From assembly GCF_018129985.1 (NCBI RefSeq), contig NZ_JAFCKT010000007.1, positions 124,001 through 188,000 on the forward strand: 64,000 nucleotides of DNA, in the 5' to 3' direction. Below, in pieces: positions 7,861-21,712 of this stretch. The first letter of the stretch is position 1, and the number at the start of each line of letters is the position of its first letter. Origin of the DNA: Bradyrhizobium sp. SZCCT0148. Lineage in GTDB: Bacteria; Pseudomonadota; Alphaproteobacteria; Rhizobiales; Xanthobacteraceae. A program made the translations under genes and the position numbers. The notes beneath the pieces were generated by a model. It saw nothing but the letters and a program-made list of their open reading frames with translations. It was not told where the DNA came from and made no database searches.

Positions 7861-8778
7861 ATGGATTACTTCGCCCAGCAGCTCATCAACGGTCTCGTTC
7901 TGGGCTCCATCTACGGCCTGATCGCCATCGGCTACACGATGGTCTACGGCATCGTCGGCATGATCAACTTCGCCCATGGCGACGTCTTCATGATCGGCGG
8001 CTTCATTGCCCTGATCACCTTTCTGCTGCTGATCTCGACCGGGCTGACCGCGATCCCGGTGATCCTGCTGATCGTGCTGCTGGTCTCGATGGCGATCACC
8101 GCGCTGTATGGCTGGACCATCGAGCGCATCGCCTACCGGCCGCTTCGCCACTCCTTCCGCCTCGCCCCGATGCTGTCGGCGATCGGCATGTCCTTCGTGC
8201 TGACCAACTATTCGCAGGTCGCGCAGGGCGCACGCGTCAAGCCGATCCCGCCCGTCATTACCGGCGGCTATACCCTGCACGAGAGCGCGGACGGCTTCGT
8301 CATCCAGCTCTCCAACATCCAGATCATCGTGGTCATCACCACCATCGTGCTGCTGGCGATCTTCACCTGGCTGGTATCGCGCACAAGGCTTGGCCGCGAC
8401 ATGCGCGCCTGCGAGCAGGACCAGACCATGGCGGCGCTGCTCGGCGTCGACGTCGACCGCACCATCTCGATGACCTTCGTGATCGGGGCGGCGCTAGCCG
8501 CGGTGGCGGGCCTGATGTACCTGCTCTATTACGGCCTCGTCGATTTCTTCATGGGCTTCGTCGCCGGCATCAAGGCGTTCACTGCTGCCGTGCTCGGCGG
8601 CATCGGCTCGCTGCCGGGTGCCATGCTCGGCGGCCTCGCGATCGGCCTGATCGAGACGTTCTGGTCGGCCTATTTCTCGGTCGAGTACAAGGACGTCGCC
8701 GCATTCTCGATCCTGATCGTGGTCCTGATCTTCATGCCGACCGGCCTGCTCGGCCGTCCCGAAGTCGAAAAAGTCTGA
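7861..8778 (+). CDS. livH: Branched-chain amino acid ABC transporter permease LivH
   Basis: 305 residues, eight or so membrane segments, opening MDYFAQQLINGLVLGSIYGL, the hallmark LivH start. A TTG five codons upstream (7846) is in frame, but the ATG fits the family alignment. LivH and LivM form the inner-membrane channel of the high-affinity importer for branched-chain or, in rhizobia, wider amino-acid substrates. First gene of livHMGF; the 276 bases upstream to 7585 hold no gene that I can support and probably contain the promoter. Confidence 0.93.
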   Translation: MDYFAQQLINGLVLGSIYGLIAIGYTMVYGIVGMINFAHGDVFMIGGFIALITFLLLISTGLTAIPVILLIVLLVSMAITALYGWTIERIAYRPLRHSFRLAPMLSAIGMSFVLTNYSQVAQGARVKPIPPVITGGYTLHESADGFVIQLSNIQIIVVITTIVLLAIFTWLVSRTRLGRDMRACEQDQTMAALLGVDVDRTISMTFVIGAALAAVAGLMYLLYYGLVDFFMGFVAGIKAFTAAVLGGIGSLPGAMLGGLAIGLIETFWSAYFSVEYKDVAAFSILIVVLIFMPTGLLGRPEVEKV

Positions 8779-8789
8779 CGGTCGCACGC

Positions 8790-10935
<2,146 letters not shown>

Positions 10936-10939
<4 letters not shown>

Positions 10940-11679
10940 CCGCGGCACCGTCCCCCCTGCTCGCGATCCGAGGGTTGCGCGCCGCCTACGGCAAGATCGA
11001 GGCGCTGAAGGGCGTCGACGTCGAGATCAACTCCGGCGAGATCGTGGCGCTGATCGGCGCCAACGGCGCCGGCAAGTCGACGCTGATGATGACGATCTTC
11101 GGCAAGCCGCGCGCCCGTGCAGGCCAGATCCTGTATGAAGGCCGCGACATCACCGACGTGCCCACCCACGAGATCGCACATTTGCGCATCGCGCAATCGC
11201 CGGAGGGCCGCCGCGTCTTCCCGCGCATGAGCGTGGCGGAAAACCTCCAGATGGGGGCGGATGCCACCGAATGCACCGATGCCGAACGCGAGGCGACGCT
11301 GCAACGCGTCTTCGCGCTGTTTCCGCGGCTGAAGGAACGCTACGCCCAGCGGGGAGGAACCCTGTCCGGCGGCGAGCAGCAGATGCTGGCGATCGGCCGC
11401 GCCTTGATGAGCCGTCCCCGCCTGCTCCTGCTCGACGAGCCCTCGCTTGGCTTGGCGCCGCTGATCGCGCGCCAGATCTTCGATGCGATCCGGACACTGA
11501 ACCGACAGGACGGCCTGACCGTCCTGATCGTCGAGCAGAACGCCAACCACGCCCTCAAGCTCGCTCATCGCGGCTATGTCATGGTCAATGGCCTGATCAC
11601 GCTGGCCGGTACCGGCGCCGAGTTGTTGCAGCGCCCCGAGATTCGCGCCGCCTACCTGGAAGGCGGCCGGCACGGCTGA
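10936..11679 (+). CDS. livF: Branched-chain amino acid ABC transporter ATPase LivF
   Basis: 247 residues. Walker A GANGAGKST near residue 41, signature LSGGEQQMLAIGRALM near residue 143, Walker B LLLLDEPSLGLAP near residue 163, and the family ending RAAYLEGG. Starts within the stop of livG (ATGA overlap). The 163 bases after it before livK hold no gene. Confidence 0.94.
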
Positions 11680-11842
11680 CCGGACCGGCAAGCCCCACCT
11701 GCGTCCGGGCTCATGTGGCGAGATATCTCTCTCGATGCCCGTATTTTGCCGGTGACTTCTCGGTAAATTCATTCGACAATGGCGCCGGTTTGGACCGGGC
11801 ACGCCCGGCAACTTCCACAGGCGACCACCCGCGAGGTATCTC

Positions 11843-12961
11843 ATGAAATCACTGAAGCTCATCGGTCTGGCATTCGGCGCATCGCTCGCGCTGTCGGGCG
11901 CGGCATTCGCGCAGGATGTCACCGTCGCAGTCGCAGGCCCGATGACCGGCGGCGAGTCCGCCTTCGGCCGCCAGATGAAGAACGGCGCCGAAATGGCCGT
12001 GGCCGATATCAACGCCGCCGGCGGCGTCAACGGCAAGAAGCTCGCGCTGTCGGTCGAGGACGATGCCTGCGACCCGAAGCAGGCGCGCTCGATCGCCGAA
12101 AAGATCGCCGGCGCGAAGATTCCGTTCGTGGCCGGGCACTATTGCTCGTCGTCGTCGATCCCGGCTTCGGAAGCCTATGCCGACGGCAACGTGCTGCAGA
12201 TCACGCCGGCCTCGACCAACCCGCTGTTCACCGAGCGCAAGCTCTGGAACGTGGCGCGCGTCTGCGGCCGTGACGACCAGCAGGGCCTGATCGCGGCGCA
12301 GTACATCGCCAAGAACTTCAAGGGCAAGAACATCGCGATCCTCAACGACAAGACCACCTATGGCAAGGGTCTGGCGGATGAGACCAAGAAGGCGCTCAAC
12401 AAGGCCGGCGTCACCGAGAAGATGTATGAATCCTACAACAAGGGCGACAAGGACTTCAACGCGATCGTCTCGCGCCTGAAGCGCGACAACATCGACCTCG
12501 TCTATGTCGGCGGCTATCATCAGGAGAGTGGCCTGATCCTGCGCCAGATGCGCGACCAGGGTCTCAAGACGATCCTGATGGCCGGCGACGCGCTCGCCGA
12601 CAAGGAGTACTCCTCCATCACCGGCCCGGCGGGCGAAGGCACGCTGTTCACCTTCGGCCCGGATCCGCGCAACAAGCCGACCGCCAAGAAGATCGTCGAC
12701 GCCTTCAAGGCCAAGAACATCGATCCGGAAGGCTACACGCTCTACACCTACGCGGCGATGCAGGTGTGGTCGCAGGCGGCCAAGAAGGCCGGCACCACCG
12801 ACGCCAAGAAGGTCATGGAAGCGATGAAGGCCGGCAAGTGGGACACCGTGATCGGCCCGATCGAGTACGACGCCAAGGGCGACATCAAGCAGCTCGACTA
12901 CGTCGTCTACAAGTGGGACGCCAAGGGCGGCTACGCCGAGATCAAGGGCAACGGCACCTAA
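11843..12961 (+). CDS. livK: Periplasmic branched-chain amino acid-binding protein
   Basis: 372 residues with a clear Sec signal peptide (cleavage probably after LSGAAFA near residue 23). The mature part begins QDVTVAVAGPMTGGESAFG, typical of the LivK/LivJ type I periplasmic-binding fold, and contains HYCSSSSIPASEAYADGNV where ligand-binding serines and threonines are expected. It is the receptor for LivHMGF and ends the transport set. A strong terminator follows 38 bases after its stop. Placement in its own transcript or at the end of livHMGF is open. Confidence 0.93.
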   Translation: MKSLKLIGLAFGASLALSGAAFAQDVTVAVAGPMTGGESAFGRQMKNGAEMAVADINAAGGVNGKKLALSVEDDACDPKQARSIAEKIAGAKIPFVAGHYCSSSSIPASEAYADGNVLQITPASTNPLFTERKLWNVARVCGRDDQQGLIAAQYIAKNFKGKNIAILNDKTTYGKGLADETKKALNKAGVTEKMYESYNKGDKDFNAIVSRLKRDNIDLVYVGGYHQESGLILRQMRDQGLKTILMAGDALADKEYSSITGPAGEGTLFTFGPDPRNKPTAKKIVDAFKAKNIDPEGYTLYTYAAMQVWSQAAKKAGTTDAKKVMEAMKAGKWDTVIGPIEYDAKGDIKQLDYVVYKWDAKGGYAEIKGNGT

Positions 12962-12998
12962 GCCCGCTTACGGCACCCAGCCGGTACGATCATCACCG

Positions 12999-13026
12999 CG
13001 CCCCGGCTTGTCCGGGGCGTTTCTTT
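12999..13026 (+). terminator. Rho-independent terminator after livK
   Basis: Stem CGCCCCGG/CCGGGGCG around the loop CTTGT, followed by TTTCTTTT. Close to the stop of the convergent response-regulator gene at 13038 as well. Confidence 0.88.
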
Positions 13027-13037
13027 TCGCGGCGGCT

Positions 13038-13424
13038 TTAGACAGCTGCGGGCAGCTCGCCGCCGGCCGCAGCCTGGGCTTTCCGAAGCGCCTGCAGCAG
13101 ATCGTTCGGCCGAAACGGTTTCTGCAGGCAGACTACGCTGGCGAGGTGAGGCGACTGCTCCATGAAATCCAGCGCCGTCATTCCGGACACCGCAATGACG
13201 GGAAGCCCCGGCGCGCGCTCGCGCAAGGCCGCGATGACGTCGACACCGCTGATATCGCCGAGGAAGATATCAACGATCGCAGCGTCAAAGGAGCCTTCCG
13301 CGAAGGTTTTCAGCCCGGCCGCACCGCTGTCGGCCTCGGCCACCTCGTAGTGATTGACCCGAAGCACGATCGCAACCATCGCGCGCACGTCCTTCTGGTC
13401 GTCGATGATGAGAATACGAGGCAT
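13038..13424 (-). CDS. Single-domain response regulator
   Basis: 128 residues from ATG at 13424, supported by GAGGG eight bases upstream; a GTG five codons earlier is possible. One CheY-like receiver only: acidic pair IIDDQKD near residue 6, phosphoacceptor Asp in AAIVDIFLGD near residue 52, Ser in VIAVSGMT, Lys in CLQKPF near residue 104. No output domain, so it acts by protein contact or phosphate relay. It is divergent from the hybrid kinase at 13666, a natural partner. Confidence 0.9.
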   Translation of the reverse strand: MPRILIIDDQKDVRAMVAIVLRVNHYEVAEADSGAAGLKTFAEGSFDAAIVDIFLGDISGVDVIAALRERAPGLPVIAVSGMTALDFMEQSPHLASVVCLQKPFRPNDLLQALRKAQAAAGGELPAAV

Positions 13425-13665
13425 GAGAATAACCCTCACGGATCAAATCGTACGATTCAAACCTGGAACCCGCTGCAATGGGGAAGCATTATGACATCGC
13501 GCAGTAAAGCGCACCTTACCCAATCCCCATTCCGCGTTCCCACCAAAATTAAGTAAGCTGTAACCTTCGGTTGAGTCGCCGCTGCAACAGTTCACGACAC
13601 GCGCCCGGGCCGGGCTACCGTGGGTTCGTGGATGTCGAGACTGCCAGTTCTTGGAGTTGCGGTGG

Positions 13666-16473
<2,808 letters not shown>

Positions 16474-16531
16474 GCCTGCGGCCTCCCTGAGGTATCGCAG
16501 ATCGCGAACTGCACTCGACGATGGGGCTGCC

Positions 16532-17527
16532 TTGAAAAATCTGCTCACCGATATTGCCGGCGTGCGCGTCGGCCATGCCGAAGATGCGAAAGTGGCCTCG
16601 GGCACGACCGCGATCATCTTTGACCAGCCGGCAGTCGCGGCAATCGATGTCCGCGGCGGCGGACCCGGCACGCGCGAAGACGCACTGCTCGATCTCGCCA
16701 ACACCGTCGAGCGCGTCGACGCGATCGCACTGTCAGGCGGTTCCGCGTTCGGCCTCGATACCGGCGGCGGCGTGCAGGCCTGGCTCGCCGAGCAGGGCCG
16801 CGGCCACCGGGTTCGGGAAGCATTGATCCCGATCGTGCCGGGCGCCATCCTGTTCGACCTGCTGAATGGCGGCGACAAGGCCTGGGGACGGTTCTCGCCC
16901 TATCGCGACCTCGGCTACGCCGCGGCAGCCGCCGCCGGCACCGACTTCGCGATCGGCAGCGTCGGCGCCGGCCTCGGTGCGACCACGGCGACGTTCAAGG
17001 GCGGGCTCGGCTCGGCCTCGGCAGTGACGCCTGATGGCGTCAAGGTCGCCGCGATCGTCGCCGTCAACGCGGTGGGAAACGTCACCATCGGCGACGGACC
17101 TTGGTTCTGGGCGGCGCCGTTCGAGGTCAACGGCGAGTACGGCGGACGCGGCCTGCCGAAGAAATTCACCGACGACATGCTGCGCATGCGCATCAAGGGT
17201 GGCCCTGCCGCGAACGCGCGCGAAAACACCACCATTGGCGCCGTCGTCACCGACGCGGTGCTGACCAAGCCCCAGGCCAAGCGGCTGGCAATGATCGCGC
17301 ACACCGGATTTGCACGCGCAATCTATCCGGTACATGCACCACTCGATGGCGACGTACTGTTTGCCGCGGCCACCTGCAAGAAGCCGATCGAACCGCTGGT
17401 TGGCCTCACCGAGCTCGGCATGGTCGCCGCCAACGTGGTCGCGCGGGCGATCGCGATCGGCGTGTACAACGCGACGGCGCTGCCGTTCCCCGGCGCGCTG
17501 CCAGCGTGGAAGGACCGGTTCGGCTAG
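16532..17527 (+). CDS. P1 (DmpA/NylC-type) self-processing peptidase family protein
   Basis: 331 residues from TTG 16532, since the protein family begins at LLTDIAGVRVGHAEDA and nothing upstream matches. The glycine-rich core GGGPGTREDALLD and GGSAFGLDTGGGVQAWL identify family S58, N-terminal-nucleophile hydrolases. The expected autocleavage site, Asn-Thr, is seen in ARENTTIGAVVTDA near residue 230. Known members are D-aminopeptidases, beta-peptidyl aminopeptidases and 6-aminohexanoate oligomer hydrolase; which of these cannot be told. It lies 58 bases after the kinase. Confidence 0.85.
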   Translation: MKNLLTDIAGVRVGHAEDAKVASGTTAIIFDQPAVAAIDVRGGGPGTREDALLDLANTVERVDAIALSGGSAFGLDTGGGVQAWLAEQGRGHRVREALIPIVPGAILFDLLNGGDKAWGRFSPYRDLGYAAAAAAGTDFAIGSVGAGLGATTATFKGGLGSASAVTPDGVKVAAIVAVNAVGNVTIGDGPWFWAAPFEVNGEYGGRGLPKKFTDDMLRMRIKGGPAANARENTTIGAVVTDAVLTKPQAKRLAMIAHTGFARAIYPVHAPLDGDVLFAAATCKKPIEPLVGLTELGMVAANVVARAIAIGVYNATALPFPGALPAWKDRFG

Positions 17528-17576
17528 AAACGAAACGGCGGATACGGCGTTGTTCCGGCGGTCGAGGTGTATCGCA

Positions 17577-17789
17577 ATGCCGTCTTCCGTGATCCGCTTC
17601 TTCCGCTATGCGCCGGACAGGCGCGAGCTGAAGGTGACTTTCGTCAGCGGACGCATCTATGCCTACGAGGGTGTTCCGGCCGAGGTCGCCGCCGCCTTCG
17701 GAGAAGCGCGTTCAAAAGGAACGTTCTTCAACCGCAACATCCGTGACCTGTATGTCTATCGTGACATCACGCACGAGTATGCCGACTGA
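17577..17789 (+). CDS. KTSC domain protein
   Basis: 70 residues from ATG 17577. The whole protein is one KTSC fold: SSVIRFFRYAPDRRELKVTF at the start, then YAYEGVPAEVAAAFGEARSKG and FFNRNIRDLY. KTSC domains are small, often C-terminal to lysyl-tRNA synthetases or stand alone, without an assigned reaction; RNA binding has been suggested. Follows the P1 peptidase by 49 bases. Confidence 0.85.
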   Translation: MPSSVIRFFRYAPDRRELKVTFVSGRIYAYEGVPAEVAAAFGEARSKGTFFNRNIRDLYVYRDITHEYAD

Positions 17790-17802
17790 TCTCGGATGCC
17801 GC

Positions 17803-18579
17803 TCAAACGCTCATCGACATCGACGTACCGGCAGACGCCAAGGAACCCTGCCCCTTTCCGCCCTGCTGCTGCATCAACTGCGCGAACAGATCGTAGGCCG
17901 AAGTGCGGGGGCTGGAGGCGCCCTGGACTGTCGTCGACATCTTGAAGCCGTCGGCATAGGTGACGGTCGTCGTGGTCGAGCCGTCGGCAGCGGTCGTCGT
18001 TGTCGAGGTCGATCCGCCGCTGGGCTTCGACGAGGAGTCCGATCCATCGCCCGCGCTTCCGGCACCTTGCGCGTGATGCTGCCCGTGGCCGCTCTTCAGC
18101 GCCTTCGACATCTCATCCAGGCTCACGCTGCCGTCCGCATTCGAATCCAGCTTGGAGAATACGTCGTCGGCCTTTGCGAGGTTGGTCCCGCCGGCGCCGA
18201 GCGCGTCCTCGAATTCGGACTTGGTGATGCTGCCGTCGCCATCCGCATCGATTTGCGAGAACAGATCCTTGAGTGCTGCATCCCGGCTCTTCGACGCCGA
18301 AGAGGTCGAGTTCGAGGAGGTCGAATTCGTCGCGCCGCCGGTGGCGTTACTCGACGACTGGCTCTGTGCCGCGAACAGCGCGTTCATCGTTTCCGGCGAG
18401 ATCTGCGGAGATTTGCCGGCGCTGACCAACGAGGTGGTGGTGATGCTGCTGTCGATTGCGAACGGATTTGTCGCGCCCTGCGAGGATCCCGCCTTCTGCG
18501 TCGGCGAGGACGACTTCGCGTTCGTCAGCGACTGGATCGCGTCGAGCGCGCTCGATACGGCACCAAGAGCGAACAACAT
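17803..18579 (-). CDS. EF-hand calcium-binding protein with Ser/Thr-rich tails
   Basis: 258 residues from ATG 18579 (GGAG seven bases upstream; the longer frame is not supported). Two EF-hand loops sit at the centre: DADGDGSITKSEFE near residue 110 and DSNADGSVSLDEM near residue 145, both with the 1-3-5-12 ligands. The flanks are low complexity, with Ser/Asn/Thr tracts before and a Thr/Ser-rich stretch after (SGGSTSTTTTAADGSTTTT). No clear signal peptide. Rhizobia have several such proteins; role in calcium buffering or sensing is inferred. Convergent with the KTSC gene. Confidence 0.85.
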   Translation of the reverse strand: MLFALGAVSSALDAIQSLTNAKSSSPTQKAGSSQGATNPFAIDSSITTTSLVSAGKSPQISPETMNALFAAQSQSSSNATGGATNSTSSNSTSSASKSRDAALKDLFSQIDADGDGSITKSEFEDALGAGGTNLAKADDVFSKLDSNADGSVSLDEMSKALKSGHGQHHAQGAGSAGDGSDSSSKPSGGSTSTTTTAADGSTTTTVTYADGFKMSTTVQGASSPRTSAYDLFAQLMQQQGGKGQGSLASAGTSMSMSV

Positions 18580-18833
18580 TGCACAACTCCAACCGATGCG
18601 GCATGCCGCAGCCAATGTTCTGGCAGTGAAGTCAGCAAGCGGCATGCCAGCGCAAAAAGTTCAATGAAATCCGCGCCTCGTGCGCATCGCCGAGCCTCGA
18701 AACACCGGCAATTCGTGCCGGTGGCGGCAGAAATTTCCGCCCACAGGACGCACGCCTGTCGTGCATTGCCCGCCGGGGGAGCCCATGTTAGGCGAGGCTC
18801 AATCACCTTTCGGCCGCCATCGGAAACCGCGTC

Positions 18834-19535
18834 ATGACCCAAGCCTTTGCCCCCCGCCCCCTGGCAATTGCGCCCTCGATCCTGGCCTCGGACTTCTCCA
18901 GGCTCGGCGAGGAGGTGCGCAGCGTCGACGCCGCCGGCGCGGACTGGATTCATCTGGATGTGATGGACGGTCACTTCGTTCCCAACATTTCCTACGGCCC
19001 CGACGTCATCAAGGCGATGCGCCCGCACACGAAGAAAGTGTTCGACGCGCACCTGATGATTTCGCCCTGCGACCCCTATCTCGAGGCCTTTGCTAAAGCC
19101 GGCTGCGACCACATCACCGTGCATGCGGAGGCCGGTCCGCATCTACACCGCTCGCTCCAGGCGATCCGCGCGCTCGGCAAGAAGGCCGGCGTGTCGCTCA
19201 ATCCCGGCACGCCGATCAGCACGCTCGAATATGTCCTCGATCTCGTCGACCTCGTGCTGGTGATGTCGGTCAATCCCGGTTTCGGCGGCCAGGCTTTCAT
19301 CCCCTCCGCGATCGGCAAGATCCGCGACATCCGCGCGATGACGGCGGGACGCCCGATCGACATCGAGGTTGATGGCGGGGTCGGCCCCGACGTTGCGGGC
19401 GCGCTCGCGGCGGCGGGCGCCAACGCCTTTGTTGCCGGTACATCCGTGTTCCGGGGCGGCACGCAGGAAGCCTACAAGACCAACATTGCCGCGATCCGCA
19501 ACGCTGCGTTGGGGGCGCGCGGCGAAGCGATCTGA
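18834..19535 (+). CDS. rpe: Ribulose-phosphate 3-epimerase
   Basis: 233 residues, TIM barrel. Motifs in order: IAPSILASDFSRLGEE near residue 12, HLDVMDGHFVPNISYG near residue 42 with metal ligands, HLMI near residue 75, VNPGFGGQ near residue 150, and EVDGGVGPD near residue 184. Interconverts ribulose-5-phosphate and xylulose-5-phosphate in the pentose phosphate and Calvin cycles. Stands alone, not with cbb genes. Confidence 0.95.
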   Translation: MTQAFAPRPLAIAPSILASDFSRLGEEVRSVDAAGADWIHLDVMDGHFVPNISYGPDVIKAMRPHTKKVFDAHLMISPCDPYLEAFAKAGCDHITVHAEAGPHLHRSLQAIRALGKKAGVSLNPGTPISTLEYVLDLVDLVLVMSVNPGFGGQAFIPSAIGKIRDIRAMTAGRPIDIEVDGGVGPDVAGALAAAGANAFVAGTSVFRGGTQEAYKTNIAAIRNAALGARGEAI

Positions 19536-19701
19536 TCTGGATCGAGCGCGCACGCGAACGAGCGGATTTTCCAGCGGCTTTTACGGGTGTTGCAACGCGC
19601 AATGCCTAAAATTTGCAACCTTCATCCGTACTCGTCCGGACTTCACTGATTCGCGCAAATCACCGCTAGTGATTCCTGCCTGCTTTTGACGGGAGGACAT
19701 C

Positions 19702-19845
19702 ATGACGACGACGCTGATTTGGACTGGCGTGGCATTGTGGCTCGGGTTCAACGCGGCAATTGCAGTTCGCAGCTGCTACGTGGCGCAGCCGGCGAAGGTC
19801 GCGGATTCAGCCCGCATCATTCACCTTCATCGTCGGCAGGGTTGA
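19702..19845 (+). CDS. 47-residue single-span membrane peptide
   Basis: ATG 19702 follows an excellent ribosome site (GGGAGG, seven bases away). The product starts MTTTLIWTGVALWLGFNAAI, one hydrophobic span, then a basic tail ending RIIHLHRRQG. No family is recognised. Its last 19 bases overlap the convergent small gene 19827-20003. Called for the strong ribosome site and clean N-in membrane helix. Confidence 0.6.
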   Translation: MTTTLIWTGVALWLGFNAAIAVRSCYVAQPAKVADSARIIHLHRRQG

Positions 19846-20003
19846 GCGTCATGCAAATCGCCCTCGTGAAGCGCCAGCCGAAGCGCAGATGCCGAATCCC
19901 GCGCCGCCCGCATCCGAGCCTCGATTTCTTCTTCGGCCGCTTCGAGCGCACCGATCACCAGCTCGACGACGATGCGGGGCTCGACACGACGGACCTCGAT
20001 CAT
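19827..20003 (-). CDS. 58-residue charged small protein
   Basis: ATG 20003 follows GAGGGAAAACA, a good ribosome site. The product has the start MIEVRRVEPRIVVELVIGAL and then a charged helix (EAAEEEIEARMRAARDSA). A plus-strand frame covers the same bases (19850-20030), but its composition (Arg/His/Asp mix, no ribosome site) is less protein-like. Unknown function. Confidence 0.5.
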   Translation of the reverse strand: MIEVRRVEPRIVVELVIGALEAAEEEIEARMRAARDSASALRLALHEGDLHDAQPCRR

Positions 20004-20051
20004 TGTTTTCCCTCGCAACGCCGACACTGAGACTTCCTTTCCGGACACCCC

Positions 20052-20243
20052 ATGAAGCCGCACTGCCCGAACTGCCTGAAAGAAATGACCAAGGCATCCG
20101 CCTCGCGTAACCTGTTCAATTGCGAGCCCTGCCGCGAGATCATCCAGTATTTTGGCGGCAGCGCAGATCACGGCGAGCCCGGCCCGCAATTCTCGTGGCC
20201 GATTCGCCGCAAGCGCGTCGCCCACACCGCCCACGCGGCCTGA
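20052..20243 (+). CDS. 63-residue protein with a possible zinc ribbon
   Basis: MKPHCPNCLKEMTKASASRN begins the protein, and CEPCREIIQYF follows; the two CxxC pairs spaced by 15 residues suggest a small zinc knuckle. The tail is basic. Stands between small genes, convergent with the kinase gene at 20267. No family recognised. Confidence 0.6.
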   Translation: MKPHCPNCLKEMTKASASRNLFNCEPCREIIQYFGGSADHGEPGPQFSWPIRRKRVAHTAHAA

Positions 20244-20266
20244 TCGAGCCTCAAGTCGGCAGGTGC

Positions 20267-21706
20267 CTAACGCGGCGCTTCGCCGGCATCGGGCTCGCCG
20301 GCTTCCCCCGCCATTCGCGGCGGCCGCACCACGGTGACGGTGCAGGACGCTTCCGCGGCCACCTTGGCCGAAACGCTGCCGAGCAGCGTGCGCCTGAACG
20401 AACCCTGCCGCGCCCCGATGATGACGTGGTCGACGTGGTTGACCTCGGCGAATTCCAGGATCGCCGCGGCGGGATCGACCGCCTCCAGCACATGAGCCGA
20501 CAGCCGGCTCTCGTCCAGCTTCAGCGGCGTGGCCCAATGCCGGAGCGCCACCAGCCGGTCGATATGCTTGTTGGAGCCCTGCTCGTCCAGCGTCCGGTCA
20601 ATCGCGATGCGGTTGAGCTTCAGCACGTTGAGGCAGGCAAGCCGCGCGGACGGCAAGGTAGCGAGGATGCGCTCGGTGGTGACGCGCAACGCCTCGTTCA
20701 GCTCGGGTGCGCCTTCCGTCGTATCAAGCGCGACGGCGAGGATCGGGCTCGATGCGATCTGGGCAGCAACATCCGATTTCGCGCGTGGCGCCATGACACC
20801 TTGGTTGAAGCGGCGCCGCCAGGCGATGCTGAGGGGGTCGCGCTTCATCCGTTCCGAGCGCGTCGTGAGCCTGATCTGATCCGGATGGGTGAGATCGAAA
20901 GCGAGCTGGGACGCCGTCGGATAGCGCCGCACCGGCTCGATCTCGAGGCACCGCAATACCACTTCCTGGAGCCATGGCGGATAGTCCGCGCGCAAGCTTC
21001 GCGGCGGATGCGGATCGCGCCACAGCCGGCGCCGCATCGCACGCAACGTCTCGCCCTCGCCGAACGGCCGCTCGCCGGTGGTGAAGAAATAGAGCAGCAC
21101 GCCGAGCGAAAACAGGTCGCTGCGCGGATCGTCGCGAACACCTGACAACCGCTCGGGTGCCATGTAGGGCGCGGTGCCGTAAGGCAGGCGGAATTCCTCC
21201 TGCAGGAGATCCGGCAGGTGGTTGTGATGCGACAGGCCGTAGTCGATCAGCACGGCCTCGCCGCTCTCGCGGAACATGATGCTGCTGGGCTTGATGTCGT
21301 GATGGATCACGTTCTGGCGGTGCAGATCAGCGAGCGCGGTTGCGATCCTGGCGACGAGCTGCCGCGCTTCGTCGTACGGCAGCGGCAAGTCGGGCAGCCG
21401 CTTGTAGAGCGTTGTGCCGCCGATGCGCTCGATCACGACATAGGCCTGATGCGCGAAATCGCCCGTGCCGAAGCAGGCCGGGACGTGCGGACCCGCCAGC
21501 CGCGGCAGGATCATCATCTCCATCTCGAAGGAGACGATCGCGGCGGGGTCCTCGCCCTCAGACACCCGCGGGATTTTCATCAGCAGGGGCACGTCGATGC
21601 CGGGATGGGTGACCGTCCACAGCGTCGCCATGCCGCCGGCATGAACGCATTCCCCGATGGTGTAACCATCGATCACCGCACCGGATTTGACCAGGGGCTT
21701 CGGCAT
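20267..21706 (-). CDS. Ser/Thr protein kinase fused to a universal stress protein domain
   Basis: 479 residues. Kinase part 10-275: Gly loop VHAGGMATLW, ATP-anchoring Lys44, catalytic loop HHDIKPSS (Asp137, Lys139), metal loop DYG at 155, and GTAPYMAPE near residue 178. Two departures from consensus: the catalytic-loop Asn is Ser142 and DFG is DYG, so activity may be altered. A helical linker leads to a USP domain (about 305-465) with HVIIGARQGSFRRTLLGSVS, the nucleotide-binding motif of ATP-type USPs, followed by TVTVVRPP. It is the last gene of the minus-strand five-gene run and starts only 6 bases after the phosphoesterase stop. Confidence 0.85.
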   Translation of the reverse strand: MPKPLVKSGAVIDGYTIGECVHAGGMATLWTVTHPGIDVPLLMKIPRVSEGEDPAAIVSFEMEMMILPRLAGPHVPACFGTGDFAHQAYVVIERIGGTTLYKRLPDLPLPYDEARQLVARIATALADLHRQNVIHHDIKPSSIMFRESGEAVLIDYGLSHHNHLPDLLQEEFRLPYGTAPYMAPERLSGVRDDPRSDLFSLGVLLYFFTTGERPFGEGETLRAMRRRLWRDPHPPRSLRADYPPWLQEVVLRCLEIEPVRRYPTASQLAFDLTHPDQIRLTTRSERMKRDPLSIAWRRRFNQGVMAPRAKSDVAAQIASSPILAVALDTTEGAPELNEALRVTTERILATLPSARLACLNVLKLNRIAIDRTLDEQGSNKHIDRLVALRHWATPLKLDESRLSAHVLEAVDPAAAILEFAEVNHVDHVIIGARQGSFRRTLLGSVSAKVAAEASCTVTVVRPPRMAGEAGEPDAGEAPR

Positions 21707-21712
21707 CGACCT

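Noticed and set aside
19850..20030. Plus-strand frame MQIALVKRQPKRR...
   Set aside because: It has no ribosome site and poorer composition than the minus-strand gene at 20003.
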